In this document: piece after piece, positions 1 to 12,619 of the stretch
How the letters are laid out: every line of letters starts with the position of its first letter
Numbering within the stretch: the stretch's first letter is position 1
Source: Trichuris trichiura
Taxonomy: Eukaryota; Nematoda; Enoplea; Trichinellida; Trichuridae
Assembly (NCBI GenBank): GCA_037903355.1
Contig: JBAJFE010000005.1
Location: 1,302,001 to 1,366,000 of the forward strand
Length of the DNA stretch: 64,000 nucleotides
Direction: 5' to 3'
Program-made: the position numbers and the translations under genes
The notes under the pieces: model-generated
Databases searched by the model: none
Told to the model about the DNA's origin: nothing
What the model saw: only the letters and a program-made list of their open reading frames with translations

Positions 1-1970
1 ATCGCTCGCGTGTGTACACAGTGAACAATAGCTTAGGTCACCCATTGTTCAGGTGACGTAGTAATGATCACGTGACCGCCTTTGAAGTTGCCGCCTCTAC
101 TTCCGGTGCCCGCGAAACATACAAGACCCTATTTTTCTTACTTTACTTGCCATTACTGTAGCATAGTTTCTTCTCTCGCCTCGCTACTTCGCCAAATCTT
201 TTCACAATATCTCTCCTTCAAGACAGGAAGCAAAATAAGAGTTTCATAGATTTCCTTTTGGCTGGAACAGTTTTTCAGTGATGTTTAGGCTGCCGTTTCT
301 TAGGTTAATGCCTTTGTCTTCGTTTCTGCTAGGCCTTTGTCCACTCGCTTTAGCTCTATGAGTATACATTGCCTTCCTATGCAACGTTCGTTAGGATTTC
401 GCGGGACATAGCGTTTTTGCCGCATGTCGGATGAGCGTAGATACCGTTATGGTTTTTCCAGAAGCGTTCGTTGAACCAGATATAAAGATTTCCCAGATAA
501 CTTTTATTTAGACTTTTGAGCCTATCTTTGATGTTCTTACATTGCCGAAAGTACTTTTCCTTCTGCTTAAAATTGTTGGGAAGGGTATTTCTCATCTCTC
601 CAATACAAGAGGCTGGAACGCCCACGCCTAACTTCGTAGACTATTGCAGTGCACTAATCCAAAGTATTCCCATCGCATTGTCCTTGCCGTAAGACTAAGG
701 CTTTTTTGAGCTCTGGAACAATTCATGAAGTTCATTTTCTTAGCTAGGTAACCTTAGATCTTCTCTTCCATCCAGGTGTATTATATGGAGAGAGGCCTAC
801 CGTGGATCTACTAGTGCCACGATCTTTTCTCTAAGCCACTTTTGTTAAATTGTCAGTACCCTTGTTTGCTCTATCAAAAAGTCCTTAACATTAATGTTAC
901 TTGTCCAGGATGCGATACTATGTGTAAGTTCCGTCAGCTTAAGGCAATGAGTACTTTATACACATAAAGGAATTCGTTAGGCGTCGATAGACTTTTATGT
1001 CTTGTGCATCTGTCCATTCCACAATTTCCAGTTTATGAAAGACAACTTCGCTATTCAGTTCGCTATGCACCGCGACTATTATTCTATCAGAAGATTTTGT
1101 AATTTAAACTTTCATGAAATAAGATTCCTTACAGTTCGCAGCGGTTCCAAAATGTCTATCACTTATACGCTTAGAATGGTACGATCTACCATACTCTGCT
1201 TGCGCAAATCTTTTCTTCAAGGCTTCATAGACATTCTCAATAGAAAAGGGAAATAGAAAGCTGCTGTTCTTTCGGTTTCAATCAACTGTGACTTTCCTTA
1301 AGGAAAGACAAGAAATAGTAGTTTTCAGAGGACTAAAGCAATAAAAGAGAATGATAATGGTCAACAAAGAAAAAGGCCATAATATTTCACAACATTTATT
1401 AATACGAGAATAAAAACAATGTTCAAAATCGTGGCACCATAAATCTTCTGAGCCGACATGGAAAGATGACCGATTGTTTATATGTCGCCTCTAAGGTGGT
1501 TTCCGTTCATCCTCCGGGAGTGCTTAACCGTATACTGTTGCTTCGCAATGGCTTTAATGAAAACGGTGAAGACGGTTAATAGCTTGTTCTCAATATTAAT
1601 TGCCTTATTAAACGTCTGATATTCAGCGCACTTCCGTAAAAAGAAATGAAAAGTATACAAATTTTGATAGGAAAGAAAAAGCTTCCTGTTTAGCGAGGAC
1701 GGTATAGGCTTCAGCTTGCATGATGCACATGTTCCTTCGGTGAATGTGAGTTCGCTCTTTTGATTCGTTGGCTTCACATTTTCGGCGAGGGTGCATGTAC
1801 TTTGCACGGCAAGTATGCTCTTGCATTTTTATGCATGTTAGCATATCTGTACGGGTGTTCTGCTTGTGCTTTTGGTTATTGAAGCAATTGGAAATGCACG
1901 CTCTACTTCTTTGTTGCATGAATAGCTGGGAAGTGGTTCCTTGCATGTGCATGCATTTTCGCGGTCGTCA
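1..1970. other. Intergenic sequence, no supported gene
   Basis: No open frame here resembles a known protein, and I see no paired splice signals that join short frames into a plausible coding sequence. Base composition is AT-rich and unremarkable. The stretch after about 1700 becomes more GC-rich and grades into the flank of the minisatellite that starts near 2070. Confidence 0.5.
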
Positions 1971-2069
1971 GAGCGGTTACTCGTCGCTCCGACACCTTCG
2001 GGAAGGCGCTGCGCGGCTAAACAGCCGCTGTTGCACCATCCGTAAGGAATGGAGCGATCAGTCACCGCT

Positions 2070-3480
2070 CTGACACACTGCGCGGGAGTGGGAGCGGTTC
2101 GTCGCCGCTCCTGCTCTTTCAGCGAGGGGAGGGGCGGTTCGTCGCCGCTCCTGCTCCTCGAACGAGGGGAGGGGCGGTTTGTCGCCGCTCCTGCTCCTCG
2201 AACGAGGGGAGGGGCGGTTACTTGCCGCTCCTGCTCCTCCAAGGAGGGGAGGGGCGGTTCGTCGCCGCTCCTGCTCCTCCAAGGAGGGGAGGGGCGGTTC
2301 GTCGCCGCTCCTGCTCCTCCAAAGAGGGGAGGGGCGGTTACTCGCCGCTCGTGCTCCTCGAACGAGGGGAGGGGCGGTTACTTGCCGCTCCTGCTCCTCC
2401 AAAGAGGGGAGGGGCGGTTACTTGCCGCTCCTGCTCCTCCAAGGAGGGGAGGGGCGGTTCGTCGCCGCTCCTGCTCCTCCAAGGAGGGGAGGGGCGGTTA
2501 CTCGCCGCTCCTGCTCCTCGAACGAGGGGAGGGGCGGTTACTTGCCGCTCCTGCTCCTCCAAAGAGGGGAGGGGCGGTTACTTGCCGCTCCTGCTCCTCC
2601 AAGGAGGGGAGGGGCGGTTCGTCGCCGCTCCTGCTCCTCCAAAGAGGGGAGGGGCGGTTACTCGCCGCTCCTGCTCCTCGAACGAGGGGAGGGGCGGTTA
2701 CTTGCCGCTCCTGCTCCTCCAAAGAGGGGAGGGGCGGTTCTTGCCGCTCCTGCTCCTCCAAGGAGGGGAGGGGCGGTTCGTCGCCGCTCCTGCTCCTCCA
2801 AAGAGGGGAGGGGCGGTTACTCGCCGCTCGTGCTCCTCGAACGAGGGGAGGGGCGGTTACTTGCCGCTCCTGCTCCTCCAAAGAGGGGAGGGGCGGTTAC
2901 TTGCCGCTCCTGCTCCTCCAAGGAGGGGAGGGGCGGTTACTCGCCGCTCCTGCTCCTCGAACGAGGGGAGGGGCGGTTACTTGCCGCTCCTGCTCCTCCA
3001 AGGAGGGGAGGGGCGGTTACTTGCCGCTCCTGCTCCTCCAAGGAGGGGAGGGGCGGTTCGTCGCCGCTCCTGCTCCTCCAAAGAGGGGAGGGGCGGTTTT
3101 TTGCCGCTCCTGCTCCTCCAAAGAGGGGAGGGGCGGTTACTTGCCGCTCCTGCTCCTCCAAAGAGGGGAGGGGCGGTTCGTCGCCGCTCCTGCTCCTCCA
3201 AAGAGGGGAGGGGCGGTTCGTCGCCGCTCCTGCTCCTCCAAAGAGGGGAGGGGCGGTTCGTCGCCGCTCCTGCTCCTCCAAAGAGGGGAGGGGCGGTTAC
3301 TCGCCGCTCGTGCTCCTCGAACGAGGGGAGGGGCGGTTACTTGCCGCTCCTGCTCCTCCAAAGAGGGGAGGGGCGGCTACTTGCCGCCCCTGCTCCTCCA
3401 AGAAGGGGAAGGGCGGCTTGTCACCGCTCCTGCCCCTCGAACGAGGGGAGGGGCCGTTTGTCGCTGCTCCTGCCCCTCCA
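2070..3480. repeat. 40-bp GC-rich tandem minisatellite, about 34 copies
   Basis: A 40-base unit repeats head to tail from about 2070 to 3480, with degenerate copies fraying on to about 3720. Each unit has the short inverted pair ctcctcc/ggagggg and the G-run string ggaggggaggggcgg, which fits a G-quadruplex pattern. Variants alternate at a few positions (ttcgtcgcc, ttacttgcc or ttactcgcc; tccaag, tccaaa or tcgaac). A distinctive variant block recurs near 2341, 2821 and 3301, so there is a higher-order period near 480. Because 40 is not divisible by three and the unit lacks forward stops, very long open frames appear in all three forward frames. These come from the repeat and are not evidence of protein. 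Confidence 0.95.
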
Positions 3481-3899
3481 ACGCTCCTCGAACGATTGGA
3501 GAGGCGGTTACGCGCGGAGCAGGGGCGCTTAGTGCCCTTTTGCAGCAGTCTTATCAGGGCAGGCAAGTTGCTGCCCCTCCCCCAGCAGCCTTATCAGTGG
3601 AGGGTTCATTGCAGCCGCTCGATCAATTTGTGAAGGGAGAGATACATGCTCTCCCTCCTCGTGTTCCACGAAATGGAGGAAGACATGTAAATTCCTCTTT
3701 ACTTTCATTCAGGGGAGGGGCGAGCACTGTCCCTTCCAACGACTTATGGCGGCAGAGAAAGTTTCTCGCCAGTGCAGCATTTTGCTCGCCTGCTCGCATG
3801 CAGCGGTTGACTACGTCGTTTTGTGCCGCACTGTGGACCGCCTTTTGTTCTTGCATTTTCAAGTTTTTCTCTAGCCAACGCTAATTACAGTTTCCGCTT

Positions 3900-5560
3900 G
3901 CACTTTTATAGCAGCGTGGAATGAAGTCGCATTCTTTTCTGTAGCTCAATAAAATTTGTTTTGCTGTATCTATTGTGTTACCTCGTTAAATGTTTATGCT
4001 TGCTGAATGCTGGATATATGCTAACGGTTCTTTTTATTTTGTTGTCTCCACGTCCCCAAGGACTTGAAGATTAGGAAAATAATTTCGTTTAGTGTCTGAG
4101 GCTTATACGGACTTCTGTTGTCCGATCTTCAGTGGAGTTGGAGGTGAACGTTAAATTATGCTCAAAGATTTTCTAATTGGTGTTCACTGAAAAGCTGCTA
4201 GTAGAGTTGAGTATTTAAACTGGTCTGACTGTTCCTAAGTTTACGAGCATTGTTTTGGCCGTTCCTTTTTGTAGCTTGCTAAATTTATACTTTGCAACGT
4301 GGACTATTTTTCCTGAAGTTATAAAGTTCTTTTTGTTAGTCTATCTATAATAAATCTGCTGATACGGATCAGTTCCTTCATTTCGCATCACCGCCATCAT
4401 TACTATTCGAAGTTAACACTAATTATTAAAAAAATGGCAGACAAAACAATCAGTATTTGTTGTGGTGCGTATCTCAGATTAAAACTACATTACGGCTGAG
4501 CAATTGTTTAAAAGAATAAGCATGCGACTAGGCTGATAATGAGAGAAGGTAAGGGCATGGTACCAGATTCTGCGCCTACGCCTTCCGGCTTTTTACTCGT
4601 TAATCTTTAGGACGATCGCCTTGGAGAAAAAGGCTTTCAAGATTTTCTTCGCAAGGTGTGGATAGGATGCATTATCAGGAAGGACAGAATGACCAGTGGA
4701 CGGACTGATAAGCCTATGCTGTGTTGGAAGTCAAAGGAAAATACTCTGATTCCTACAGTGGAACAACTGGTAACACACTACTTGAGAGATATAAAGAGAA
4801 TCTGTCAAAAGAGAAAGGAGGCATGACAATCTCAGCTGTACAAAACCATCAAAGAAGACTACAACTGCTTATTCCTAATCGAGCAATAGAGCAACCGCTG
4901 TAGTCCTCATCGGTCATCGAAAATGTAGAATAAAAATCAGAAACCCTTCATGTTCAAGTATTATGTTGAGAATCACGTTTTGCACTGGCGAAGTTGAATT
5001 AAGTTTTCTTCGCTACACGGTAACACAGTTTACCGCTAAACCCTACGAAATATGGTATGGATGAGTGAACTCCATGGGTTGTTATCATCTTATCATGTGG
5101 ATTAAACCGTAATAAAGGAACTGAAGTAAAGAAATAGAGACCATTTCACTTGTGAATATGCTTAAGTGAGATGTGTACTGCTAATGATGTAATGTACATT
5201 GGAGCTAAAGAAAAACCATCCACGTTGCAAACTATGAATTCAACAGCTTTTGAAGAAGAAAACGACGGTGTGAAAATTATCTTCAACACTTTAATCTTCC
5301 GTAACAGTTTATTGAGCAACAGCTATTCTGACGTCCGTAGTTGTCCTGCTTTAACGTTCACTTTCGTTTCCACTGAAGATGGGAAAAGAGGAGCGCCGTA
5401 AAACTCAGACAATAAAACTTTATTTTTAACGTGCTCAGACAGAAGAGAGACAACTTTACCTGTGGTAGTGTTATTACCATTACTAGTAATTTTCGTTCTT
5501 GTCGCTGTGTTTATCTTTTCATTTTATGGGATTACCAAAGATTTCAGTTGTGAATCTATT
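3900..5560. other. Intergenic sequence, no supported gene
   Basis: AT-rich sequence. Short frames (for example 4721-4903 and 5171-5401) have no recognisable domain or splice context. I see nothing supported in it. Confidence 0.4.
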
Positions 5561-5589
5561 TGCGTTCAGACATCTTCAATCTATAAAAT

Positions 5590-7200
5590 TCAAAACGCGC
5601 CCTACCAATGAATGGATGAGCTGAGACGTAATATTTAGTTACGATGTTAAAGATTTCTCAGCTAACGTCCCAATAAGTTACGTACTTAAAATCGTGCGCG
5701 ACCCGTTAAGCTTTGTAAGAGCAATCTTTTGTCAGATGAAAGTAACACCTTTCCACTGAGGAAAATTGGCAGCCTTTTGTGGGCGACAGGGCAACTATTT
5801 TAAGTTTGGAGACCGTTTCTTCCTTCAAAAAGACGAGAGGGAGTCCACCCGTGCCACCTCTCCCCGCCAATTTTCGTTGAAGTGCTAATGGAACACCTGG
5901 AACAAACAGCATTTGCTCTCGCGGACAGTGACATGAATCCTTCATTTTTCAAGAAACATGTAGATGACGTTTTTGGCTGAGTTAGCATCCGGATAGAGAA
6001 TTCTTTACTAAGCCATTTAAATAATCTCTTAGCTAGAAAAGTTAAGTTAATAATAGAGGAACAGTTCAACCGCAGGCTAGCATTCCTAGACACCTTGATG
6101 ATTAAGGAAGGAAGTAACCTTAAAAGTGCTGTATTCAGAAAACCCATCCATTCTGACAGGTATGTGCATTTTTCTCCTAACATCCCATTTCTATAAAAGA
6201 GGTATTGCCACCGGTATGGTTCATTGGCCCTCTGTAACTGCGAGCCGTCCCTTTAACCCTTTAACTTGAATCTCATCTCACCCACACTAACTGACGACGG
6301 TGACCCAAAACGTTTCCTTAAATCTATCATACTTTGCAAATTAAGCGATTTACCGCTACCCATTCCTGGAAGTACAACACAGCCTCATTCCGTCTTCTTT
6401 ATTCCCTATTATAACGAAGTGAACAGGTCAAACGCATAGGACAATCGTTTAACTCCGTAATACGCTTTAAAGGTTCCTGTCACCCTGTTTCGACTTTAAC
6501 AAGTGACAAGATCACGTTTCTTTTGACATGACAGCGGTGGCAGCTTAGCAGATCAAATGTGCTTGCAACGTCTCTTAGACATGCCAAACGGACTACGCTT
6601 TGTTTAAAAGGTTCCAAATCATATGAAAATGCTCAACCAGTACTTGCATATCGATGACAGGCTAAAGGGGTCGGAGAAAATACATTCAGGCCAACTGCAA
6701 AACCTATTCCCTGAGAAAATCATGGAAACTACGAAGAACGCCTCCATGGGTGTTCTGTTCAGTGTTCACTCGACCTATTGCCGATGATCATAACGCGAGA
6801 AAACAACTTCCATCTATGTGACATAAAATAGACCTTCTTCATTCCCATTGACGCAAATACCAATCGCGGCCAGGGGTACAGAGGTTAATGATATGTGCAG
6901 CAAACTCGTCAGTAAATACCGCTGCTTCACTACACTGAGATAGTCAGTCCTATGGTTCCCTCGAGAGGCCTATATAAATGTTTAACTGACTGAATCCCTT
7001 CTCCATGTGTTACGCTGACGACGGGAGTAGAGCGTCACAGAAGTTAACTGCGTGTATTCTCTGTGTATTTCCTAACAACTTGCTCATCCATTCGTTGGTA
7101 GGGCGTGTGTTGGTATTTTTATAGGTACAATCACATAGAACGGAAAGAAGCTATGGGAAGATCAAGAATGAGAACTCATAAACCTGTTATCAATCATTCT
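5590..7200 (+). mobile_element. Decayed Penelope-like retroelement (PLE)
   Basis: Approximate extent of a degenerate Penelope-like element. On the left, 5597-5622 carries the inverted form of a terminal motif (gccctaccaatgaatggatg). On the right, 7080-7105 carries it in forward orientation (tgctcatccattcgttggta). Between them is a broken reverse transcriptase. A CTGACGACGGG hairpin-type core lies at about 7015, just before the right terminal motif. The same terminal motif recurs near 16378 and in the palindrome at 52660-52966. Inverted terminal pieces and 5' truncation are typical of PLEs. I found no clear target duplication here. Confidence 0.7.
5820..6250 (+). pseudogene. Penelope-like reverse transcriptase fragment
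   Basis: Read on the plus strand from about 5888, the frame begins MEHLEQTAFALADSD and continues through FFKKHVDDVFG, which matches the YVDD catalytic region of Penelope-like reverse transcriptases with histidine replacing tyrosine. Further on come LAFLDTLMIK, FRKPIHSDRYVHFS and KRGIATGMV, all characteristic of the same family and in the right order. Two in-frame stops interrupt it (after DDVFG, and before KRGIATG). A frame change upstream separates it from a block recalling the GSPLSPLLANIF motif. No intact GIY-YIG endonuclease could be read downstream. The copy is clearly dead. Family assignment rests on remembered motifs, not a search. Confidence 0.85.
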
Positions 7201-7204
7201 GCCC

Positions 7205-8770
7205 GTGAGATCACGATTCGTGCCGTATCGGAAAGAATCTACCGCGCAGAAGAAGCTTACCGATCTGCCGTTGTGCTTGTTTAACCTTCGGACAAATGAA
7301 GAGACGAGTGACTACGAAAGCAACGAATATTTTAGCTTTATTTCATGCATAGCAGGGATTTTTGATTGTATCGCTGCACAAAAAAACGCTTCTGATAACT
7401 TAAGATTGCCAATGTGAATAATGTTTCCTTAAAGAAAAATTGGACAGCATTTCTCATGGCTACATTAAGCTTCCCGAAATGTTGCTAAAGAAACAGTCTA
7501 CATAATTTTGTAGTTACAATGCTATATGTTGCTTGTTCAAAAAGCAGGTCATTAATAAAATTTCACGGATATCACTTCGTTGATTTCTTATAAAAATCTG
7601 TATCTATGAAAGTATTGTGATTCATGTTAACCCCGTCTTGATGGCCAAAAGATAAAGCTGTGAAGGTATCACGGTCAGGATGTTGTGGTTTTACATACGT
7701 GAGCAGAAAAGGTATCCACTCTAAAAAGTAGCAGCGCTATCGTGAGTGTTTTACAAAAAATGGTGCTTTCCTTAAAGTTATAGGTTCACTAAGCCTTTCT
7801 GAGGTTATATCATAACAAATAGTAAAGACGTTTAACCGTTTCGGAAAATTTGCTCATCTAATCAAAAAGAACGACACCGAAGATGAATCTTCTGAAATTG
7901 TTCCCTACTCAAGTCTAATTATAGATGGGATTAATGGAGTCAGCCTATCCTAGAATGAACTGGATGTCATCAGAAAGGATAAACTGTCATTGCAACACTT
8001 ACAGTTGAAAGGTTGCTAATGAGCTCTCGTACAGTTGGAGACGGAATCGCTGGAAAGTTTCTCTCCTGCTTTAATTTTAGTGATTTGCACTCAGCTCTTC
8101 GTTTTGAGACTACTTGAAAAAGTGAAGTTGAATTGCGATCATCACGTGGAAATCGCAGAAGAGCAAATGAAGGAAAAAATTGTAATTTATACTTGCAGAA
8201 GGATCTCTTCATCTATGTTATGTAATATTAACTGTGTTAACGAAAGAAGATTGCTTTCTTGCACGTTCGTCTTCTGTCGGACTGGAGTTCTGCTTCTTAA
8301 TTGCTATTCAGATTCTGAGTAAAAACTAGTTGAGAGGAACGGAGAAGTGTACCTTTTCTAATGGTTAAAAATATGCTTCCTACTTAGAATGTTAGCGACA
8401 ATGAAGTAGGCGAATTATGAAACTACGTATGATAAAGGTCAGGAAAAATTGTTTATGAGTGTTGTCTGAAGAAACCAAAGAAATCGTTGTTTAATTCCAC
8501 TGATAGGCGAATGGCGTGATTCTAATTTCTAATGGCTAATACAGCTGGGTCAACTTTGGTGTTATGCAAACGAAAGGAGTAGTTCGCTGTCTTTCATCGC
8601 GTGCAGCTTCGCAAGAAATTATTTATCGCAACGTACAACTACATGAGAAAGTCCGTTAGCAAAGTATTTAAAACTACAGTGGAGTTAACCCTAAGCTGGA
8701 CTGCGATGCTAAACGCATAAGAGAACAGTTCGAAACCAAGCTTTGATCGTTTAAAAGTTTCGCATCGAAA
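7205..8770. other. Intergenic sequence, no supported gene
   Basis: AT-rich sequence between the PLE remnant and the hAT MITE. No supported coding frame, RNA gene or repeat was seen. Confidence 0.4.
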
Positions 8771-8785
8771 ATAAATTATCTAGAT

Positions 8786-9010
8786 CATAGTTTCTCAACC
8801 TTTTTTGCCCCAGGGCTCCCCTACGCCTTGCCAGGGCCCACCGGGGCCCCCCTAAGCCTTGTCAGGGCTCCAGTAATCCTTGTAAGGGCCCACCGTTTAT
8901 TGGGACAATCTCCTGCCGCATTATCCTCCAGGGCCCCCCGGCTTCCAGGGCTCCCCTAAAATCTCCCAGGCCCCCCCAGGGGGCCCCAGGGCCCACGTTG
9001 AGAAACACTG
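8786..9010. mobile_element. Non-autonomous hAT MITE, 225 bp
   Basis: The element begins catagtttctcaacc and ends gttgagaaacactg, forming imperfect terminal inverted repeats. It is flanked by a perfect 8-base duplication, atctagat, at 8778-8785 and 9011-9018. The eight-base duplication and the CAGTGTTTCTCAA-type end place it in the hAT superfamily. The same end sequence bounds the outer hAT at 22771-26507, so the MITE is probably a deletion derivative of that family. The inside is very rich in G and C runs (repeated cccagggctcccc-like blocks), unlike the surrounding AT-rich DNA. No coding capacity. Confidence 0.93.
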
Positions 9011-9019
9011 ATCTAGATC

Positions 9020-12000
9020 ATCTGAAGGCGTGAAGCTAAACTGATACCTTACGAAAACGTACGTGAACTACTATGTATGCATAAACTACTTCTACAGATA
9101 TAACAAAACTAAGATATTTTTATATGCTGTCTGTCGTACCATTTACATGAAGGAGAAGATCAAATTCAATCTGAATGAGTTAACCAAAATTATAAAACGA
9201 TTAACTATATTTCTCCCTTCAACATAAAAACGAAGATGCTGAGAGGGAACAGTTGAGCGCTTATGTGGCCTCTTAAGGGCGCGAAGTGAATCACCGAAAG
9301 AAAACACATCCATTTGTGTGTTTTTCGCTTCACAAATCAACGCTTAGACAGAAGACAGCTCTTTGAAAACAATGACTAATGCGGGTAGATGTATATCGAC
9401 GCGCTATCTCCTTATAAGCACTTCTGTGAAGCAGAATCCTATTGCAATTCTAATTTGGATGTAGAAGTTTCAAATTTTAATAAGAAGGCGTAGAGAAGAA
9501 CACTCTGCAAGTAAAAGGCTGTTTGCAGTAAGAGATGTTCAATAAGATGTCAACCTAAAGTGGATGTCACTCTGTCTAGTATTTGCTGTATCTGTGTATG
9601 TTTGCTACTGAAACATACTTTGAAAATTAGATAACCTGTAGGCATATTATTACGGTGGAATATATGAACTAATCATTGAAAGATTGGTCACGCTTGTTTC
9701 GTACGCTCAAACATAACCACTTGCTTGAAGTAAACATTCTCTGATTTTTACACAGAAGAGAGTAAACATCGTTTAACTGATATATGTAAAGTACATGGAA
9801 GCATCAGCGCTACACAGAATACCTAAACTTTAACCTACAAATGAACGCACGACAGACCAGGAAGAAGCAGATCAACAACACCTCAGCTATGGGTCACACA
9901 GCAAGCATGTTGGCGCGGTAAAAGACGCGCGTGCGTTTTGACAGATGTGTGTAAAGTCCAACTTTCGCAAACGTCCATATCGTCTCAGAAGAAAGGAAAA
10001 ATATTCGTTGCAGGAGACAATGAAATCCTCGTCAAGGAAAAACTGGGTAGCCAGTATATGCTTGACCGATTACATCTGATGTTGTTCACTTTAATGGAAA
10101 CAGTTTGTAAGCAATGGAAGATGTGTATTCATTGAACATGTCCTTCCTAGATGTTCTGAACACAGATGAGACTCTGTGTGCATGAAATATGGCTTTCCAG
10201 TCATCGTCTGTTCATTTATTGCCACGCTTATTTACACGGTATCAACGACGGATCGGAAAACATCTTCGTTACAGCACTTTTCGTAATCACTCAGAGAGTT
10301 TACAGAATCTTTATGCCAGTTGTCATCACGCCTATATCTGATGCCTATACATTTAATATTTGGCTATAGTGCTGTTGTCGTCAAGTCTCATAAATTAAAA
10401 GAACTGATCTGCCTAATATTTAAACATAACAACTTCCGCTTTGAAGTCTTAATTAAAGGTCGCTACTTAAGAGTCAATAAATAAAAGTTTATGGTGTCTA
10501 CGGTTAACTTACACATGTTCTATTAGCCGGTTGCTGCGTTATATTTTCTGTTTAGCCCTGTTTGAAAATTCATCTTTTTCTAATATCCACGTTTTATTAT
10601 CGTCGTCATTATCGTCATTATTTCTAGTCGTTATTTGTCCTACAGTGTTGAACTCTATTAGATCATCTGGACTATTTTTTGTAGTTCTATTAGATCTATG
10701 CATAAGTGCTACAGGTCACATTTCTGTGACAGTAAACGCGAGAATTCCGCGTTCACTTCCGCCATCGCTAAAGAAAAGAAGGAACGTATTCTTCATGCAG
10801 GTGAGAGGCTTCGGAACACTTTTTTCTACAGTTGTCGCTTCGCATTCACTTTGACAAAAAGTCCAGGAACGCATATCTCCGCTACTGTAATGCTTCGTAT
10901 TTCATCCAAATAATGTCGCAGTAAATAATTCATAAATGTTTCTAAGCATACGCCTACGCAGCTCTTTCGCTAGATTACTGATCAGCACCAAAACCATATA
11001 CCGAAAAATGATTTCGACATTTTCAATTTCTTGGCGACACGTTCAAGAAGACAAAATCTTTTATCAACTTATGCTCGCTGAGAATTAGATTTTGCGGCCA
11101 GCCAAGTCACAAAATCTTCCTTCTAATCCAGGCTACCATTAAGGCGAAGTTCATGCAGGTGGACAAGACGGAGAAGCGTTGGAGATGACTGCGGGAACAG
11201 TTGTGCAGGTTTCCTATCAAACAGCGTTTGGACGTTTGTCTCCGCCCATTAACGAAACGAAGGAGAAAGATTACTCTTTTGCAAAGAAAACAGTACAGAG
11301 TCAGTCCAGTCAAGTGAATACATGAAAACGAAAAAATACGAAGTACAATCACGACAAAAAATCATATTCGTCAAAACTTTACAAATGTTTCGCGTATCTG
11401 CATGGAAAAGGACTTCCTGCACATGCTTCAAACATTATGTGTATGGCCTAATTCGCGAAAGTTGCGAAATCAGTAGCAGTTCGGCCAGTCAAATAGGTAA
11501 GTGTATCTGTCTGTGCTTTCGGGAAAGTGTGAATGCATTAATGAAATTTCTGCCCAACTGTAGCTGCAAAATGCTACTAGTACCAATGTGCCGAAGCGGA
11601 AACCATGTCACAATTGCTTTGATGATTAATATTGTATATGTCAACGCATAATGAGCAATGCGCTGAACCAAATTGTCTTTGTTCTAAATTTTCAAAAACT
11701 GGCTGTTGGCTTTCCCGGCATCAATGCAAAGCCACGGTGGCGTCAACATGCTACACAATGATTGTGAGAACGACGAATACTCCACGAAAAATCCAGCAGC
11801 ATTGCAACTTCACTTTCTGCGCATTTAAGGTATAAAAATACTGTAGAGTTTATGCATAGACCTAATATACTACTGTTTCTCATTTTTACGACACGACTCT
11901 GTGCTAGTAAAATGGGACAACATATTAGTGTGGACCGTTAGCGAACATCCAGCATTACAGTGCTCCCACTTCTGTCAATAAACTTCTGTTGTTGCTATTG

Positions 12001-12530
12001 CAGGTGAAGAGCATTATTTTAGACTGCTTTCAAAACTTGGTAAATATGTTTTTTTTATTTTCGTTAATGCTTTTTAGCAACTCTGTAGCCAATAAAGTTT
12101 TAACTTTCCAGAGAAGGTAATGGATAAGGCGGTTGCAAAAAAAAGAAAGACAGAAAGCGGGCTGTGAGAGAGCTATAATTTTTTACTTACTAACCGGCAG
12201 AACGGATGATTACAAGACTATAACAGAATCAAGGAATAAGAAACCTTTGGAGATTTGAAGATTTGACAAGGCTGATTTGTGAAAGGTATGGTCAATACTG
12301 ATACTAAACAAAGTGATTTTCCTTTGCGAGCACTTGATGGGATAAAGGTTCGCAGCAAAGTTGCCCTCTATGAACGGTTCGTAATGAAAGTTTAACAGGT
12401 GTGGAAGGAATTGATGCACAGTTTTGAGAAAGAATGTTACGTACAATTCTGCGAATTTTCATTCCGTAAAATATTTTTGTAAATGTGGTTTCTTGGTACG
12501 GGACAGTGGATTTTCATGTTGTACTCTTTC
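9020..12530. other. Intergenic sequence, no supported gene
   Basis: About 3.5 kb of AT-rich sequence. Frames up to 109 codons occur (for example 11322-11651), but several overlap in opposite directions with no domain signature. Nothing here is supported as a gene. Confidence 0.4.
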
Positions 12531-12536
12531 TATAGG

Positions 12537-12610
12537 GAATGTGGGTCCCGTTTAAAAACTTTTTATTTACCCCGGAGTAAATAAAAAGCTTTTAAACGGG
12601 ACCCACATTC
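12537..12610. repeat. Near-perfect 34-bp inverted repeat (hairpin)
   Basis: Left arm 12537-12570 and right arm 12577-12610 are reverse complements over 34 bases with a single mismatch and a six-base loop. Each arm starts gaatgtgggtcccg from the outside. It may be the fused ends of a small DNA transposon or an assembly fold-back. No flanking duplication was found. Confidence 0.9.
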
Positions 12611-12619
12611 TGGTTAGAA

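Noticed and set aside
2070..3480. Regular short repeats suggestive of a CRISPR array
   Set aside because: Units abut with no unique spacers, copies diverge, and the window is clearly eukaryotic.
2049..3884. Very long overlapping frames (611, 484 and 436 codons) in all three forward frames
   Set aside because: They are a consequence of a stop-free 40-bp tandem repeat; frames overlap fully and show no signal, domain or splice context.
5800..6183. 127-codon minus-strand frame
   Set aside because: The opposite strand carries the ordered reverse-transcriptase motifs; this is its shadow.
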